A stretch of 33,733 nucleotides of DNA from Chloroflexota bacterium (GTDB taxonomy: Bacteria > Chloroflexota > Anaerolineae > J036 > Brachytrichaceae). Below are positions 8,991-16,554 of this stretch, piece after piece. The stretch's first letter is position 1, and each line of letters starts with the position of its first letter. Position numbers and translations under genes: made by a program. The notes beneath the pieces are model-generated. The model had not been told where the DNA came from, ran no database searches, and saw nothing but the letters and a program-made list of their open reading frames with translations. The stretch is from positions 1 through 33,733 of the forward strand of contig JANXLU010000093.1 in assembly GCA_025354985.1 (NCBI GenBank). The letters run 5' to 3'.

Positions 8991-9665
8991 ATGAATGAAG
9001 GTCCAAGCCTGCTCATCGCATCAAATAACAAACATAAACACGCAGAAATAAGCCAGATTTTAACGATAGAAGGCCGGAAAATATCCCTGATAACACCAGC
9101 GGATATCGGAATAAGCCTTGAACCCATCGAAAATGCTCTTACTTATCTCGGGAACGCACAGATAAAGGCGCGCGCATTTCATGCCGCACTCAAGGCCATG
9201 CCAGGTTCCGTGGATTGGGTGCATACAACGTTCGTCTTGGCCGATGACTCCGGTATTGAAGTGGATGCGCTCGGCGGTCGCCCTGGACTTCTGAGCGCGC
9301 GCTACGCTACGGGGGCCCCGCTGCAGGATGGCTGTGCCGCTATTCTTAAGGAACTTCTCGGGGTTGCGCCACATGACAGAACCGCCAGGTTTCGAGCCGC
9401 CATTGTCGCAATCGCACCATCGGGTGCCGGGTTCGCGAGCGAGGGCGTTGTGGAAGGCGAAATCGCCACAGAGAAACGGGGCGCCAACGGATTTGGGTAT
9501 GATCCAATTTTTAGGCCCGTCGGTTCAAATCTGCACCTGGCAGAGTTTGAAACCGCTGAAAAGCATCGTATCAGCCATCGTGGAATTGCAATTCGGAATC
9601 TGCTGCCAAGCCTGTTCGAATCCATCAACAAGGTCAAATTTACTCATGAGCACCAAACTAATTGA
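8991..9665 (+). CDS. rdgB: XTP/dITP diphosphatase (RdgB/HAM1 family)
   Basis: This 224-residue house-cleaning enzyme hydrolyses non-canonical purine nucleoside triphosphates (XTP, dITP/ITP) to monophosphates plus pyrophosphate. Family landmarks appear in order: phosphate-binding ASNNKHK at 10-16; the E-x-NA block EPIENALTYLGNAQIKA at 44-60; metal/catalytic ADDSGIEVDALGGRPG at 84-99; SARYA; GANGFGYDPIF; and the C-terminal KHRISHRGIA. It is slightly longer than the usual 195-205 residues because of an insertion (AMPGSVDWVHTT) and a C-terminal tail. The tail overlaps the start of the next gene by 20 bases. The gene begins 6 bases after the glycerate kinase stop, so it is probably cotranscribed and possibly coupled. 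Confidence 0.93.
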   Translation: MNEGPSLLIASNNKHKHAEISQILTIEGRKISLITPADIGISLEPIENALTYLGNAQIKARAFHAALKAMPGSVDWVHTTFVLADDSGIEVDALGGRPGLLSARYATGAPLQDGCAAILKELLGVAPHDRTARFRAAIVAIAPSGAGFASEGVVEGEIATEKRGANGFGYDPIFRPVGSNLHLAEFETAEKHRISHRGIAIRNLLPSLFESINKVKFTHEHQTN

Positions 9666-10041
9666 ATACAACGAAGCACCACCTAAGGTTCGGGAAATTT
9701 ACGACGACATTCTTGTGACCCGCAAAACCGACTATATCAACAACATGTGGAAGGCGCTGGCGGTTCACCCACCAACTTTGCAGCGGACGTGGCAATCGGT
9801 GAAGGAAGTAATGAGCGGACCCGGGCAACTTGATCCCGTTGTCAGAGAACTGATCTACCTTGCCGTGAGTATCAACAATAGTTGCGAATATTGCATGGCA
9901 AGCCACACTGCTGCTGCACGGGCAAAGGGCGCAACGGAAGAAATGCTGAATGAGTTGAAGGCGATTATTGCTCTTGCGAATAATACTAATCGGCTCGCCG
10001 TTGGTTACCAAATACCCGTCGACGAGCGCTATCGCCAATAA
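9646..10041 (+). CDS. AhpD-like / carboxymuconolactone decarboxylase family protein
   Basis: The product is 131 residues from the ATG at 9646, which lies inside the 3' end of the rdgB-like gene and implies translational coupling. The frame is open much further upstream, but that part is the shadow of rdgB. The CMD/AhpD all-helical domain is recognisable from NNMWKALAVHPPTLQRTWQ and the redox motif CEYCMASH (Cys80, Cys83, His87). It matches the CxxC-xxx-H proton-relay motif of alkylhydroperoxidase AhpD-like proteins, which act in peroxide detoxification or as thiol-disulfide carriers. Partners such as AhpC are not in the window. It converges with the OB-fold gene across 15 bases. Confidence 0.85.
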   Translation: MSTKLIEYNEAPPKVREIYDDILVTRKTDYINNMWKALAVHPPTLQRTWQSVKEVMSGPGQLDPVVRELIYLAVSINNSCEYCMASHTAAARAKGATEEMLNELKAIIALANNTNRLAVGYQIPVDERYRQ

Positions 10042-10056
10042 GTCACGTTCGTTTTA

Positions 10057-11037
10057 TTACCGCAGGGCAATATCGATGGGGAGCTCAGGCCTAAGCTCAG
10101 GAACCGTGCCCCGGTCAGCGATCAACAAACCTTGGGCAGCAATCGTTGCCCCCGGTCGCAACGTGCTGGAAAATGGAACCAGTTGCCAACTTTCGTACAT
10201 TACGACCGTCAAAGCCTTTGCCTGTTCATCGTCGATCGCAATTCTGGTGGCTGATCCGACATGTTTCACATCACGCACGGTCCCTGAAACCGCCACCCAG
10301 GTTCCATTTAGCGGCCGCGTCAGCGCACCAATAGATCGGACATCCCACTCATGCGCCAACGGCAATCGGGTGATACCTGTACTGCCGTCGGTAAGAACCT
10401 CCCGCATTTGATGATATTCGCCCACAGCACCACTAATCGAAACCCAATCGCCGACTGCCGGTGATTGAAGACGACCATAGTAGGCCTCCAACTTTAGTGG
10501 AGTCACTACATCAACCGAGGCATTTCCGTCCCTTACGGAAAAAATTCGCACAGTTGCCGTTTCCCGAATCGATCGTATCTGTGCCTCAAACTCTATCTTT
10601 TCTCCTGGTGCGAAGGCTTCAAGCCCGGCAAGCTGAATCTTGGCCGAAACACCATGATCAACCTCAATTGACGCCGGATCGTGAACCCAGATCGTCGGTT
10701 CGCCTTCACGAACACGCAGGTTGCCATCCACTGACACGCGATCGCCCGGCATTGGTAGCTCAATTGCGGTTGGAGATTTGATTAAACTTGATGAAACGAT
10801 GGCGATTCGTATATCACCAGTTCTGTCTCGCACAACAATGGAAAATAGACCAGATGCCGAGTCAACAATTGGGTAATTTACCACGGTCCCGGACACTCGC
10901 ACATAGGCGAAGTTCATCGCGGGATTGGCCAGAGCCACGGCATCAACCAGTCTTGTTTTTGTCGACTGCGCGGTGAGCAACCACACCACTCCGGAGCATG
11001 CGACCAGGCAAATAAGCAGGCGTTGCACTGGGCGCAT
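10057..11037 (-). CDS. Exported protein with about three OB-fold-like repeats
   Basis: The product has 326 residues. One hydrophobic segment at about 6-23 (RLLICLVACSGVVWLLTA) is a signal sequence or anchor, placing the rest outside the cytoplasm. The remainder shows three beta-rich units with OB-fold cadence. Unit 1 is at about 45-130 (FAYVRVSGTVVNYP, DRTGDIRIAI, GDRVSVDGNLRVREG). Unit 2 is at about 145-225 (GEKIEFEAQIRSI, GDWVSISGAVGEYHQ). Unit 3 is at about 235-326 (GTWVAVSGTVRDVKHVG, GATIAAQGLLIADRG). The recurring V-x-V-S-G-x-V pattern marks the first strand of each unit. I do not recognise a named family. An extracytoplasmic ligand- or nucleic-acid-binding role is a guess. It is last in a minus-strand run with the Trm112-like and NUDIX genes. 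Confidence 0.65.
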   Translation of the reverse strand: MRPVQRLLICLVACSGVVWLLTAQSTKTRLVDAVALANPAMNFAYVRVSGTVVNYPIVDSASGLFSIVVRDRTGDIRIAIVSSSLIKSPTAIELPMPGDRVSVDGNLRVREGEPTIWVHDPASIEVDHGVSAKIQLAGLEAFAPGEKIEFEAQIRSIRETATVRIFSVRDGNASVDVVTPLKLEAYYGRLQSPAVGDWVSISGAVGEYHQMREVLTDGSTGITRLPLAHEWDVRSIGALTRPLNGTWVAVSGTVRDVKHVGSATRIAIDDEQAKALTVVMYESWQLVPFSSTLRPGATIAAQGLLIADRGTVPELRPELPIDIALR

Positions 11038-11079
11038 TCACCTATTTTCTGAATCTAATTGACTCAGTATGGCGACGTG

Positions 11080-11319
11080 CTAGTTGGCCGGTGGCAGAAC
11101 CGGCAAATCCTCAACTTTCGTAGATATCCACTTATCACCTTCCTCTATCAACATGATGGGAATGCCGTCTTTTATTGGATATTTTCGGCCAAGAATTGGT
11201 TCGATCAACCAAGTATCCTTGTAAAGCGTCAATCGACCCGGGTCATCACCGGGCTGTCGCGTAGGCCCGCTGACACAATATGGGCACCGCAATATGTCGA
11301 GAAGTTCTTTGCTGATCAT
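11080..11319 (-). CDS. Trm112-like small protein
   Basis: The 79-residue protein opens with MISKELLDILRCPYC, the typical start of Trm112/YcaR (UPF0434) proteins, and has the later IKDGIPIMLIEE block. In eukaryotes and archaea Trm112 stabilises several methyltransferases. The bacterial role is less clear, though it is often found beside methyltransferase or cell-envelope genes. Only the first CxxC is present; the second Cys pair of full zinc-binding versions is missing. An insert (RQPGDDPGR) lies between the first strand and LTLYKD. It lies between a NUDIX gene (34 bases upstream) and the OB-fold gene (42 bases downstream), probably one transcript. No methyltransferase gene is adjacent apart from the distant spermidine-synthase-like gene. 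Confidence 0.85.
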   Translation of the reverse strand: MISKELLDILRCPYCVSGPTRQPGDDPGRLTLYKDTWLIEPILGRKYPIKDGIPIMLIEEGDKWISTKVEDLPVLPPAN

Positions 11320-11353
11320 GAAAACTATTTGCTCCGAGGCTTAGTTGTTGATT

Positions 11354-11842
11354 CTATATGACTGGCAACCCGTCGCTGGCAAATTGCATTTCTTCCCCAA
11401 TCGTCCAACGCAAAATCATCCTCCTTACAACCACCGGCAGTAAGTTTACTTCCGCCATCTCACCAGACTTTAGCCAAAAAAATTCGATGTGGTCCTCATG
11501 TGAAATCAGCACCTTGGCATTGGAAAGTGCTGGCGCGGTCATTTTGAAATAGAGATTAATCTCATGGTGCTGGATGCCGCTCTGTAGGAACGCTTGTTCG
11601 TGTGTTCCAAGAAACTTGCCGGCCTTGGCCGCAATGCCAAGCTCCTCCGTCATTTCACGTTCAAGCGCAAGGGAGGCTGGTTCGCCAAATTCAACATGCC
11701 CTCCAGGAAGATAGCAATTGATACGGGACTTTGGTCGACAGGCCAGAATTCCGTGTCGGGAAATCAGGATTCCTCTAGCAATCACTTCGAGTTGGCGCGA
11801 ATTTTTATGTGAACCACGTTTCATTTTTGTTGCATCTGTCAC
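11354..11842 (-). CDS. NUDIX hydrolase (complete NUDIX box)
   Basis: The 162-residue protein has a canonical NUDIX box at about 48-70 (GHVEFGEPASLALEREMTEELGI), with the G, E, R-E, E-E and G-hydrophobic positions all present. Before it are the strand VIARGILISRHGILACRP and CYLPGG. The box binds divalent metal and supports hydrolysis of nucleoside diphosphates linked to another moiety. The exact substrate cannot be read from sequence. The start is GTG 11842 or ATG 11824, and neither has a clear ribosome site. It heads the minus-strand run with the Trm112-like and OB-fold genes and diverges from the LPXTG-protein gene over about 165 bases. Confidence 0.9.
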   Translation of the reverse strand: MTDATKMKRGSHKNSRQLEVIARGILISRHGILACRPKSRINCYLPGGHVEFGEPASLALEREMTEELGIAAKAGKFLGTHEQAFLQSGIQHHEINLYFKMTAPALSNAKVLISHEDHIEFFWLKSGEMAEVNLLPVVVRRMILRWTIGEEMQFASDGLPVI

Positions 11843-11881
11843 ACAGCTATACCCATCAGTGCAGCCTGAAAACTAAGAAAC

Positions 11882-11912
11882 TTGTTATGGTCATACCAAT
11901 GGCGAATATAAT
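11882..11912 (+). promoter_or_regulatory. Candidate promoter for the LPXTG surface-protein gene
   Basis: A perfect -10 box TATAAT lies at 11907-11912, with a partial -35 match TTGTTA at 11882-11887. The spacer is 19 bases, longer than ideal. It would give a leader of roughly 90 bases before the ATG at 12009. The -10 is convincing; the -35 is weak. Confidence 0.45.
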
Positions 11913-12008
11913 GAGTGATAGTCGGGCTAGAGGAAGTTGCTGAACCAAGAGTATCAGACGCAATCGAACAGTCCGTCCAATGATTCAAATATACAGCAGG
12001 AGAATTTC

Positions 12009-12662
12009 ATGAAACTAGCGCTTCCAAAACTTGGACTTGTAATATCAGGATTAACTTTGATTGGAATGGCATTGGCACCGCAAAGCGTTGGCGCAAGTGC
12101 GCCGAATAACAACCCACTTGTGGCTCCAACACCTTCTCCCCCGACAGCCGTACCACCTCAGGCACCGAATCCACTTCCACCACCGTATTCCAACATCATA
12201 GTCCGCAAGACCGCAAGTGCCCAAACAATGGCATTGGGTGCAAATGTCACCTTCGATATTTCAATAACCTGTGACGGCCAAGCCGCATGTGGACGCGTTG
12301 GCGTGGGCGACGCGGTACCCGATGCGTTTAGCCTCGTGTCAGCAAATGCCACACGTGGCCTTGCCCAGGTAGTCGGCAATAACGTAACGTGGGGCGTTGA
12401 CCTCATGCAGCCCCTTGAGGTGATACATATCACCATCGTCGCCAAGTCGCTGAAAACCGGCTGTGTTTGCAATATCGCTCAGGGCAATGCCGAATATCCC
12501 AACAAGGGCGATGACGACCGGAGTCAGGCGTGCGTCTGCGTAGCTACCCCGCTCCCGGTAACCGGCGGGGAGCAGTTTCCAATTGCATCGATCCTGCAAC
12601 TAGTGGCGGGAATTGTCATGGTTGGAACCGGACTACTTGCACGCGCCAAGCAGCAGGATTAG
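12009..12662 (+). CDS. Secreted LPXTG-type wall-anchored protein
   Basis: The product is 217 residues from ATG 12009, chosen because CAGGAGA (11997-12003) sits at ideal spacing and a signal peptide follows directly (MKLALPKLGLVISGLTLIG to QSVGA). A frame extending back to 11937 lacks these. A Pro/Thr-rich linker (about 34-60) leads to one beta-sandwich domain of the DUF11/'conserved repeat' type (about 61-178: IIVRKTASAQTMALGANVTFDISI, then TRGLAQVVGNNVTWGVDL). The C-terminus has LPVTG at 182-186, a hydrophobic helix and a short tail with Arg and Lys, the layout of a sortase substrate. Six cysteines in the mature domain (including CVC pairs) may form disulfides. No sortase is in the window. 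It stands alone, between a candidate promoter and a strong terminator. Confidence 0.82.
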   Translation: MKLALPKLGLVISGLTLIGMALAPQSVGASAPNNNPLVAPTPSPPTAVPPQAPNPLPPPYSNIIVRKTASAQTMALGANVTFDISITCDGQAACGRVGVGDAVPDAFSLVSANATRGLAQVVGNNVTWGVDLMQPLEVIHITIVAKSLKTGCVCNIAQGNAEYPNKGDDDRSQACVCVATPLPVTGGEQFPIASILQLVAGIVMVGTGLLARAKQQD

Positions 12663-12693
12663 ATTAGCCTAAACCGTAAATCAATGTAATTGA

Positions 12694-12734
12694 CGCGGGC
12701 ATTGGAAGCCATAACCACTGCCCGCGCCCTTTTT
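12694..12734 (+). terminator. Rho-independent terminator after the LPXTG gene
   Basis: A perfect 8-base-pair stem (CGCGGGCA at 12694-12701 with TGCCCGCG at 12719-12726) encloses a 17-base loop and is followed by CCC and five T residues (12730-12734). Orientation fits the plus-strand gene. On the minus strand the stem is not followed by a T run, so it is not a good terminator for guaB. Confidence 0.8.
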
Positions 12735-12738
12735 GTAT

Positions 12739-14184
12739 CTATAGGCGGTCCACATCGTGGCTATTGCTTTCGCTTTTGCCTGCAGACGTTATTCGAATAA
12801 ATTCGGCTTTCTGCCACAACTCACTAATTGAAGCCGCACCTGCGTAGCTCATTCCGCTCCGAAGCCCCCCAACAAGCTGGTAGACGATGTCTTGCGCTGG
12901 TCCTCGCACAGGAACCATGGCTTCAACCCCTTCTGCAACCACTTTCTCCCAATCTGCCGGGTCTACTTCGCGCTTCAGATCCACTTCCTGCCGGTCAATA
13001 TTTGCGGTAAGTGAGGCCATTCCACGCACCACTTTAACGCGCCGCCCATCACGTACTACCGTTGCACCCGGGCTTTCATCGGTACCCGCCAGCAGGCCGC
13101 CAATCATGGCCGTGCTGGCGCCAGCAGCCAGTGATTTTGTCAAATCGCCACCTGTACGAATGCCACCGTCTGCAATAATTGGCACACCTTGTCCATGCGC
13201 CGCATCTGCACATTCTGCAATAGCAAACAACTGCGGTACGCCAAAGCCGGTAACGATTCTGGTGATGCAGATTGAACCGGCACCCACCCCGACCTTGACG
13301 CCATCGGCACCTGCACTGATCATGTCATTGACGCCCGCGCCCGTCGCAACATTGCCGCCAATCACATCAATGGTTGGAAACATGGACTTGAGCTGTCGAA
13401 CCATATTGAGCGCAAGATCACTATGACCATGCGCAATATCAACAACGAGTGCATCGGCGCCCGCCTTCACGCAGGCATCAGCTCGGCTAATATCTTCGTC
13501 TTTCACGCCAACGGCAGCAGCGACAAGCAGCCGTCCATGTTTGTCCTTGGTGGCGTTTGTCGTCATATCCATCTTGACCAAATCCTGTGCGGTGATCAAT
13601 CCGAGCAGCCGGCCATCGGGATGAACAACTGGAAGTTTTTCGATTCTGTGCAGGTGCAACATGCTTCGGGCATCCTCCAAGCTTGTCCCTGCCCCAACCG
13701 TTACCAATTTGTCCCTGGTTGTCATGACTTCGTGAACCGGACGGTCTGAGTTGCTTTCAAACATGAGATCACGATTTGTAATCATGCCAAGGAGTTGATC
13801 ATCGGCGCCCAAGACCATAAGTCCGCCAATATTGTGCTCCGCAAGCGCGGATCGGGCATCAGCAACAGTTGAATTCAATGAAATACTGTACGGATGATCG
13901 ACCATGAAGCTTTCCGCGCGCTTGACTTTGGCCACTTCAGCCGCCATACGATCGATTGTCATGAATCGGTGAATGACACCGATTCCTCCGGTCCGGGCCA
14001 TGGCAATCGCCATTCCGCTCTCGGTCACCGTATCCATGTTCGATGAGACAACCGGCACAGCCAACTCAATGTTTCGCGAGAATTTTGCGCGTGTATTTAC
14101 CCCATGTCGACTCTTTATTTTCGAATATTGTGGAACCAGTAACACATCATCAAAAGTTAGTGCCGTCTCACTTCTCAATTTCAT
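12739..14184 (-). CDS. guaB: IMP dehydrogenase-family protein (GuaB)
   Basis: The product is about 481 residues from ATG 14184, 4 bases after the upstream NUDIX stop. A TTG at 14199 would add five residues and overlap it. It catalyses IMP to XMP with NAD, the committed step to GMP. The TIM barrel opens with [15 protein letters not shown]. Two CBS domains sit at about 95-205 ([40 protein letters not shown]). The catalytic-Cys loop is [11 protein letters not shown], then [12 protein letters not shown] and the C-terminal [15 protein letters not shown]. The mobile flap is unusual. After [17 protein letters not shown] there is Arg-Gln where typical IMPDHs have Arg-Tyr. It may be a lineage variant, or it may bear on whether the enzyme works as a dehydrogenase or a reductase. 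Confidence 0.9.
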   Translation of the reverse strand: MKLRSETALTFDDVLLVPQYSKIKSRHGVNTRAKFSRNIELAVPVVSSNMDTVTESGMAIAMARTGGIGVIHRFMTIDRMAAEVAKVKRAESFMVDHPYSISLNSTVADARSALAEHNIGGLMVLGADDQLLGMITNRDLMFESNSDRPVHEVMTTRDKLVTVGAGTSLEDARSMLHLHRIEKLPVVHPDGRLLGLITAQDLVKMDMTTNATKDKHGRLLVAAAVGVKDEDISRADACVKAGADALVVDIAHGHSDLALNMVRQLKSMFPTIDVIGGNVATGAGVNDMISAGADGVKVGVGAGSICITRIVTGFGVPQLFAIAECADAAHGQGVPIIADGGIRTGGDLTKSLAAGASTAMIGGLLAGTDESPGATVVRDGRRVKVVRGMASLTANIDRQEVDLKREVDPADWEKVVAEGVEAMVPVRGPAQDIVYQLVGGLRSGMSYAGAASISELWQKAEFIRITSAGKSESNSHDVDRL

Positions 14185-14188
14185 GGGA

Positions 14189-14869
14189 TCAATTATCAAG
14201 CGTTCGAAAAGCGACGCCGGCCTTGGTGATCATCCGGCGAACGTTTGGTTCAAGGTCCAGCTGATTGAGCTCGGGACGCGCAAACCATGTAACCGTGTGA
14301 CTCTCGGTAGATGCCTTCGCAGAATCGGGCTGATCAGTTTGTAACAAATAACGCACGTCCAAGTGAAGATGGTTCGGTCGGCCACGGCTGTAGGCAATTT
14401 CATGAACATCAACGTCAAATGGCACCGGAACGCCGCTGTGCACAAAGTCTGAACAGAATGAGAGCTGTATAAGCTGGGATTCCTCACGCGCCTCACGGAG
14501 CGCTACGCGCCATGGCTCATATTCGGCTTCTGCATGCCCACCAAATTGCATCCACCGGTTAAAGGTCTTGTGACGGTTTAGCAGTACGTTTCCGGATGCG
14601 GGATGCACGATTAGCGCTGAACCGGTTACGTGCCCAGCCTCACAGGTCGCGCTCAATATATCGGGATGCTCCATGCAAACGCGAATGATCGTCTGCACAT
14701 CTGCAGCTTCCTTTTCGTCCATTGCTCGGTGGCTCTGCAGTTGCTCAACAAGACTCCGGATAGCGGGTCCATGAAGCAGTCGATAGAGGTCAATAACCTT
14801 GTCATGTAACTTCTCAATTTTCTGACGGTCTGAAGCTTCCTGCCAAACCGGCATGGTTGCATGTGCCAT
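14189..14869 (-). CDS. NUDIX-fold hydrolase with N-terminal helical extension
   Basis: The 226-residue protein has about 70 helical residues first (EKLHDKVIDLYRLLHG, then RVCMEHPDIL). A NUDIX domain follows with HVTGSALIVHPASGNVLLNRHK, the box-like FGGHAEAEYEPWRVALREAREESQL, and a C-terminal WFARPELNQLDLEPNVRRMI. The box keeps the G-G-H, R-E and E-E positions, but the first conserved Glu of the strict consensus is Tyr with Glu on each side, and the last Gly is Gln. The catalytic metal site is probably retained through REAREE. Length and extension resemble stand-alone actinobacterial/Chloroflexi NUDIX proteins of unknown substrate. It is tightly linked to guaB, suggesting a shared purine-nucleotide context. 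Confidence 0.8.
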   Translation of the reverse strand: MAHATMPVWQEASDRQKIEKLHDKVIDLYRLLHGPAIRSLVEQLQSHRAMDEKEAADVQTIIRVCMEHPDILSATCEAGHVTGSALIVHPASGNVLLNRHKTFNRWMQFGGHAEAEYEPWRVALREAREESQLIQLSFCSDFVHSGVPVPFDVDVHEIAYSRGRPNHLHLDVRYLLQTDQPDSAKASTESHTVTWFARPELNQLDLEPNVRRMITKAGVAFRTLDN

Positions 14870-14901
14870 AGGTGACGCTAATTATCCGCCTGATTCATCA
14901 G

Positions 14902-15105
14902 CTAAACATCAAAAATGCGACTAACGAGGTAATCCACGGCAAGAAATACCAATAGGCCGACAAGGATAAGGACCCACCAGGGAATTTGAACCCACAGCAC
15001 AATATGCATCCGATCCAATACCTCAAAAAGGATATATGCAAAAATAAGCGTGCTTATGATTACTGCAACCTTTCGGCGGACTGTGGCACCCATTGAGCGG
15101 ATCAT
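14902..15105 (-). CDS. Small two-helix membrane protein, unknown
   Basis: This 67-residue protein has two predicted membrane helices, at about 13-32 (VAVIISTLIFAYILFEVL) and 40-61 (IPWWVLILVGLLVFLAVDYLV), and a basic N-terminus (RRK). I do not recognise a family. The start is ATG 15105 or ATG 15093. It is the first gene of the minus-strand run towards the NUDIX gene and guaB, 32 bases upstream of the former. It diverges from mntH, so its promoter must overlap or abut the metal-type operators at 15127-15173. It could be co-regulated with mntH, but that is only inferred from position. Confidence 0.6.
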   Translation of the reverse strand: MIRSMGATVRRKVAVIISTLIFAYILFEVLDRMHIVLWVQIPWWVLILVGLLVFLAVDYLVSRIFDV

Positions 15106-15120
15106 AGCAGAAAACCCGCC

Positions 15121-15149
15121 TTGACATTTAGGTAAACCTAAACTATAAT
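15121..15149 (+). promoter_or_regulatory. Consensus sigma-70 promoter of mntH
   Basis: A perfect -35 box TTGACA (15121-15126) and a perfect -10 box TATAAT (15144-15149) are separated by exactly 17 bases. The expected start site is near 15156, about 35 bases before the ATG. A fully consensus promoter is strong, which fits control by repression through the operators that fill its spacer and start site. Confidence 0.9.
15127..15142 (+). promoter_or_regulatory. Operator 1 of mntH (DtxR/MntR-like inverted repeat)
   Basis: The site is TTTAGGTAAACCTAAA: arms TTTAGG and CCTAAA form a perfect 6-base inverted repeat around TAAA. It fills 16 of the 17 spacer bases between the -35 and -10 boxes, so a bound dimer would block RNA polymerase. 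The arms resemble sites of the DtxR superfamily of metal-dependent repressors. With a manganese importer downstream, an MntR-like regulator is the best guess. No regulator gene is in the window. Confidence 0.8.
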
Positions 15150-15157
15150 TTGGGCGA

Positions 15158-15173
15158 TTTAGGCAAACCTAAA
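15158..15173 (+). promoter_or_regulatory. Operator 2 of mntH (DtxR/MntR-like inverted repeat)
   Basis: The site is TTTAGGCAAACCTAAA, differing from operator 1 at one central base. The two sites start 31 bases apart, about three helical turns, so two dimers would sit on the same face of the DNA. This copy covers the predicted transcription start. Confidence 0.8.
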
Positions 15174-15190
15174 TAAATCGATTGCGAAAA

Positions 15191-16543
15191 ATGAACACGA
15201 CGCCAAACAACCATCCACCCGCCGCCTGGCGCCACGAGCAGCATGGCTACAGCCTTGAGGAATCCCACAGGTCGATTTCAATTCCATCAGGGGTATCCGC
15301 AATGCGTAAGTTAATGGCATTTGCCGGCCCGGGGTTTATGGTAGCAGTGGGATACATGGATCCGGGCAATTGGGCGACCGACCTGGCCGGCGGATCCAAA
15401 TTTGGATATTCACTTTTGGCCGTAATCTTCCTTAGCAACTTGATCGCCATTGTTTTACAAGGGCTGTGCGTAAAGCTCGGCATCGTCACCGGCAAGGATC
15501 TGGCTCAGGCCTGTCGTGATCATTACAGCAGGCCAGTTGGAATTGCGCTTTGGGTCATCGCCGAGCTGGCAATTGCAGCCTGTGATCTTGCAGAGGTGAT
15601 TGGTTCGGCCATCGCGTTGCAGCTTCTCTTTGGTCTCCCCCTCCTGGCTGGAGTACTAATCACCGTGCTCGACGTGTTTTTGGTCCTCCTTCTAAACCGA
15701 AAGGGCTTCCGGTATATTGAAGCCGTTGTGGTGGGCCTTATTGGCGTTATTGCGGTCAGCCTACTAATTGACGTTTTCTGGGCAAAGCCCGATTGGGGCG
15801 GTCTGTTAATGGGTTTCATTCCGACAACCCGCATAATCACGAACCCCGAAATGCTATATATCGCAATTGGCATACTCGGTGCCACTGTGATGCCGCACAA
15901 CCTGTATCTGCACAGCAGCATCGTGCAAACGCGCGCTCACGATCGGACGCCAGAAGGAAAACGCGAAGCCATTAAATTTGCAACGATCGACAGCACAATC
16001 GCTCTCACGATTGCGTTGGTAGTCAACGCAGCAATCCTGGTGCTTGCCGCAGCCGTGTTTCATGTCAATGGTCGAACTGACGTTGCCGAGATTCAAGATG
16101 CGCATGAATTACTGGCGCCAATGCTCGGAGGAGCTGCCGCCAGCATTCTGTTTGCGGTTGCACTGCTTGCCAGCGGGCAAAACAGCACGCTGACCGGCAC
16201 GCTTGCAGGACAGGTGGTCATGGAAGGATTTCTACGAATAAAAATAAAGCCATGGATACGCCGCCTGATAACACGGCTGATAGCAGTAATTCCGGCGGTA
16301 ATAGTGATTGCGGTCAAAGGCGAAGGCAGCAGTACGGCGCTTCTGGTATTGTCACAGGTCGTTCTGTCGATGCAATTGTCGTTTGCGGTATTTCCGCTGG
16401 TATTTTTCACCAGCGATAAGGCAAAAATGGGCACGTTTGTAAACTCAGCTTCTTTGAAAGTCCTAAGCTATTGCATGGCAATTATCATTGCAGGACTCAA
16501 CATTTACCTGCTTGGGCAAACCGTTGTTGGCTGGCTCAGCTAA
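15191..16543 (+). CDS. mntH: Nramp-family divalent metal (manganese) importer MntH
   Basis: The product is 450 residues from ATG 15191 (a TTG at 15182 is less likely). It is an integral membrane protein with about 11 helices that imports Mn2+ (and Fe2+) with protons. Signature metal ligands are present: DPGN in helix 1 (residues 57-60) and the helix-6 motif GATVMPHN (residues 230-237, with Ala, Met and His). Also visible are GCDLAEVIG-like [11 protein letters not shown] and the helix [19 protein letters not shown] hydrophilic N-terminal tail of about 38 residues precedes helix 1. Transcription should come from the consensus promoter at 15121 and be repressed through two operators when metal is plentiful. 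The CDF transporter gene follows after 11 bases. Confidence 0.95.
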   Translation: MNTTPNNHPPAAWRHEQHGYSLEESHRSISIPSGVSAMRKLMAFAGPGFMVAVGYMDPGNWATDLAGGSKFGYSLLAVIFLSNLIAIVLQGLCVKLGIVTGKDLAQACRDHYSRPVGIALWVIAELAIAACDLAEVIGSAIALQLLFGLPLLAGVLITVLDVFLVLLLNRKGFRYIEAVVVGLIGVIAVSLLIDVFWAKPDWGGLLMGFIPTTRIITNPEMLYIAIGILGATVMPHNLYLHSSIVQTRAHDRTPEGKREAIKFATIDSTIALTIALVVNAAILVLAAAVFHVNGRTDVAEIQDAHELLAPMLGGAAASILFAVALLASGQNSTLTGTLAGQVVMEGFLRIKIKPWIRRLITRLIAVIPAVIVIAVKGEGSSTALLVLSQVVLSMQLSFAVFPLVFFTSDKAKMGTFVNSASLKVLSYCMAIIIAGLNIYLLGQTVVGWLS

Positions 16544-16554
16544 GCACGTTCAAT

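Noticed and set aside
9328-9645. Upstream extension of the AhpD-like frame by 106 codons
   Set aside because: It lies entirely within the well-supported rdgB gene in another frame and lacks family similarity; ATG 9646 gives the normal length.
11937-12008. TTG start extending the LPXTG protein by 24 residues
   Set aside because: The ATG at 12009 has an ideal ribosome site and begins a clean signal peptide; the extension would bury it.
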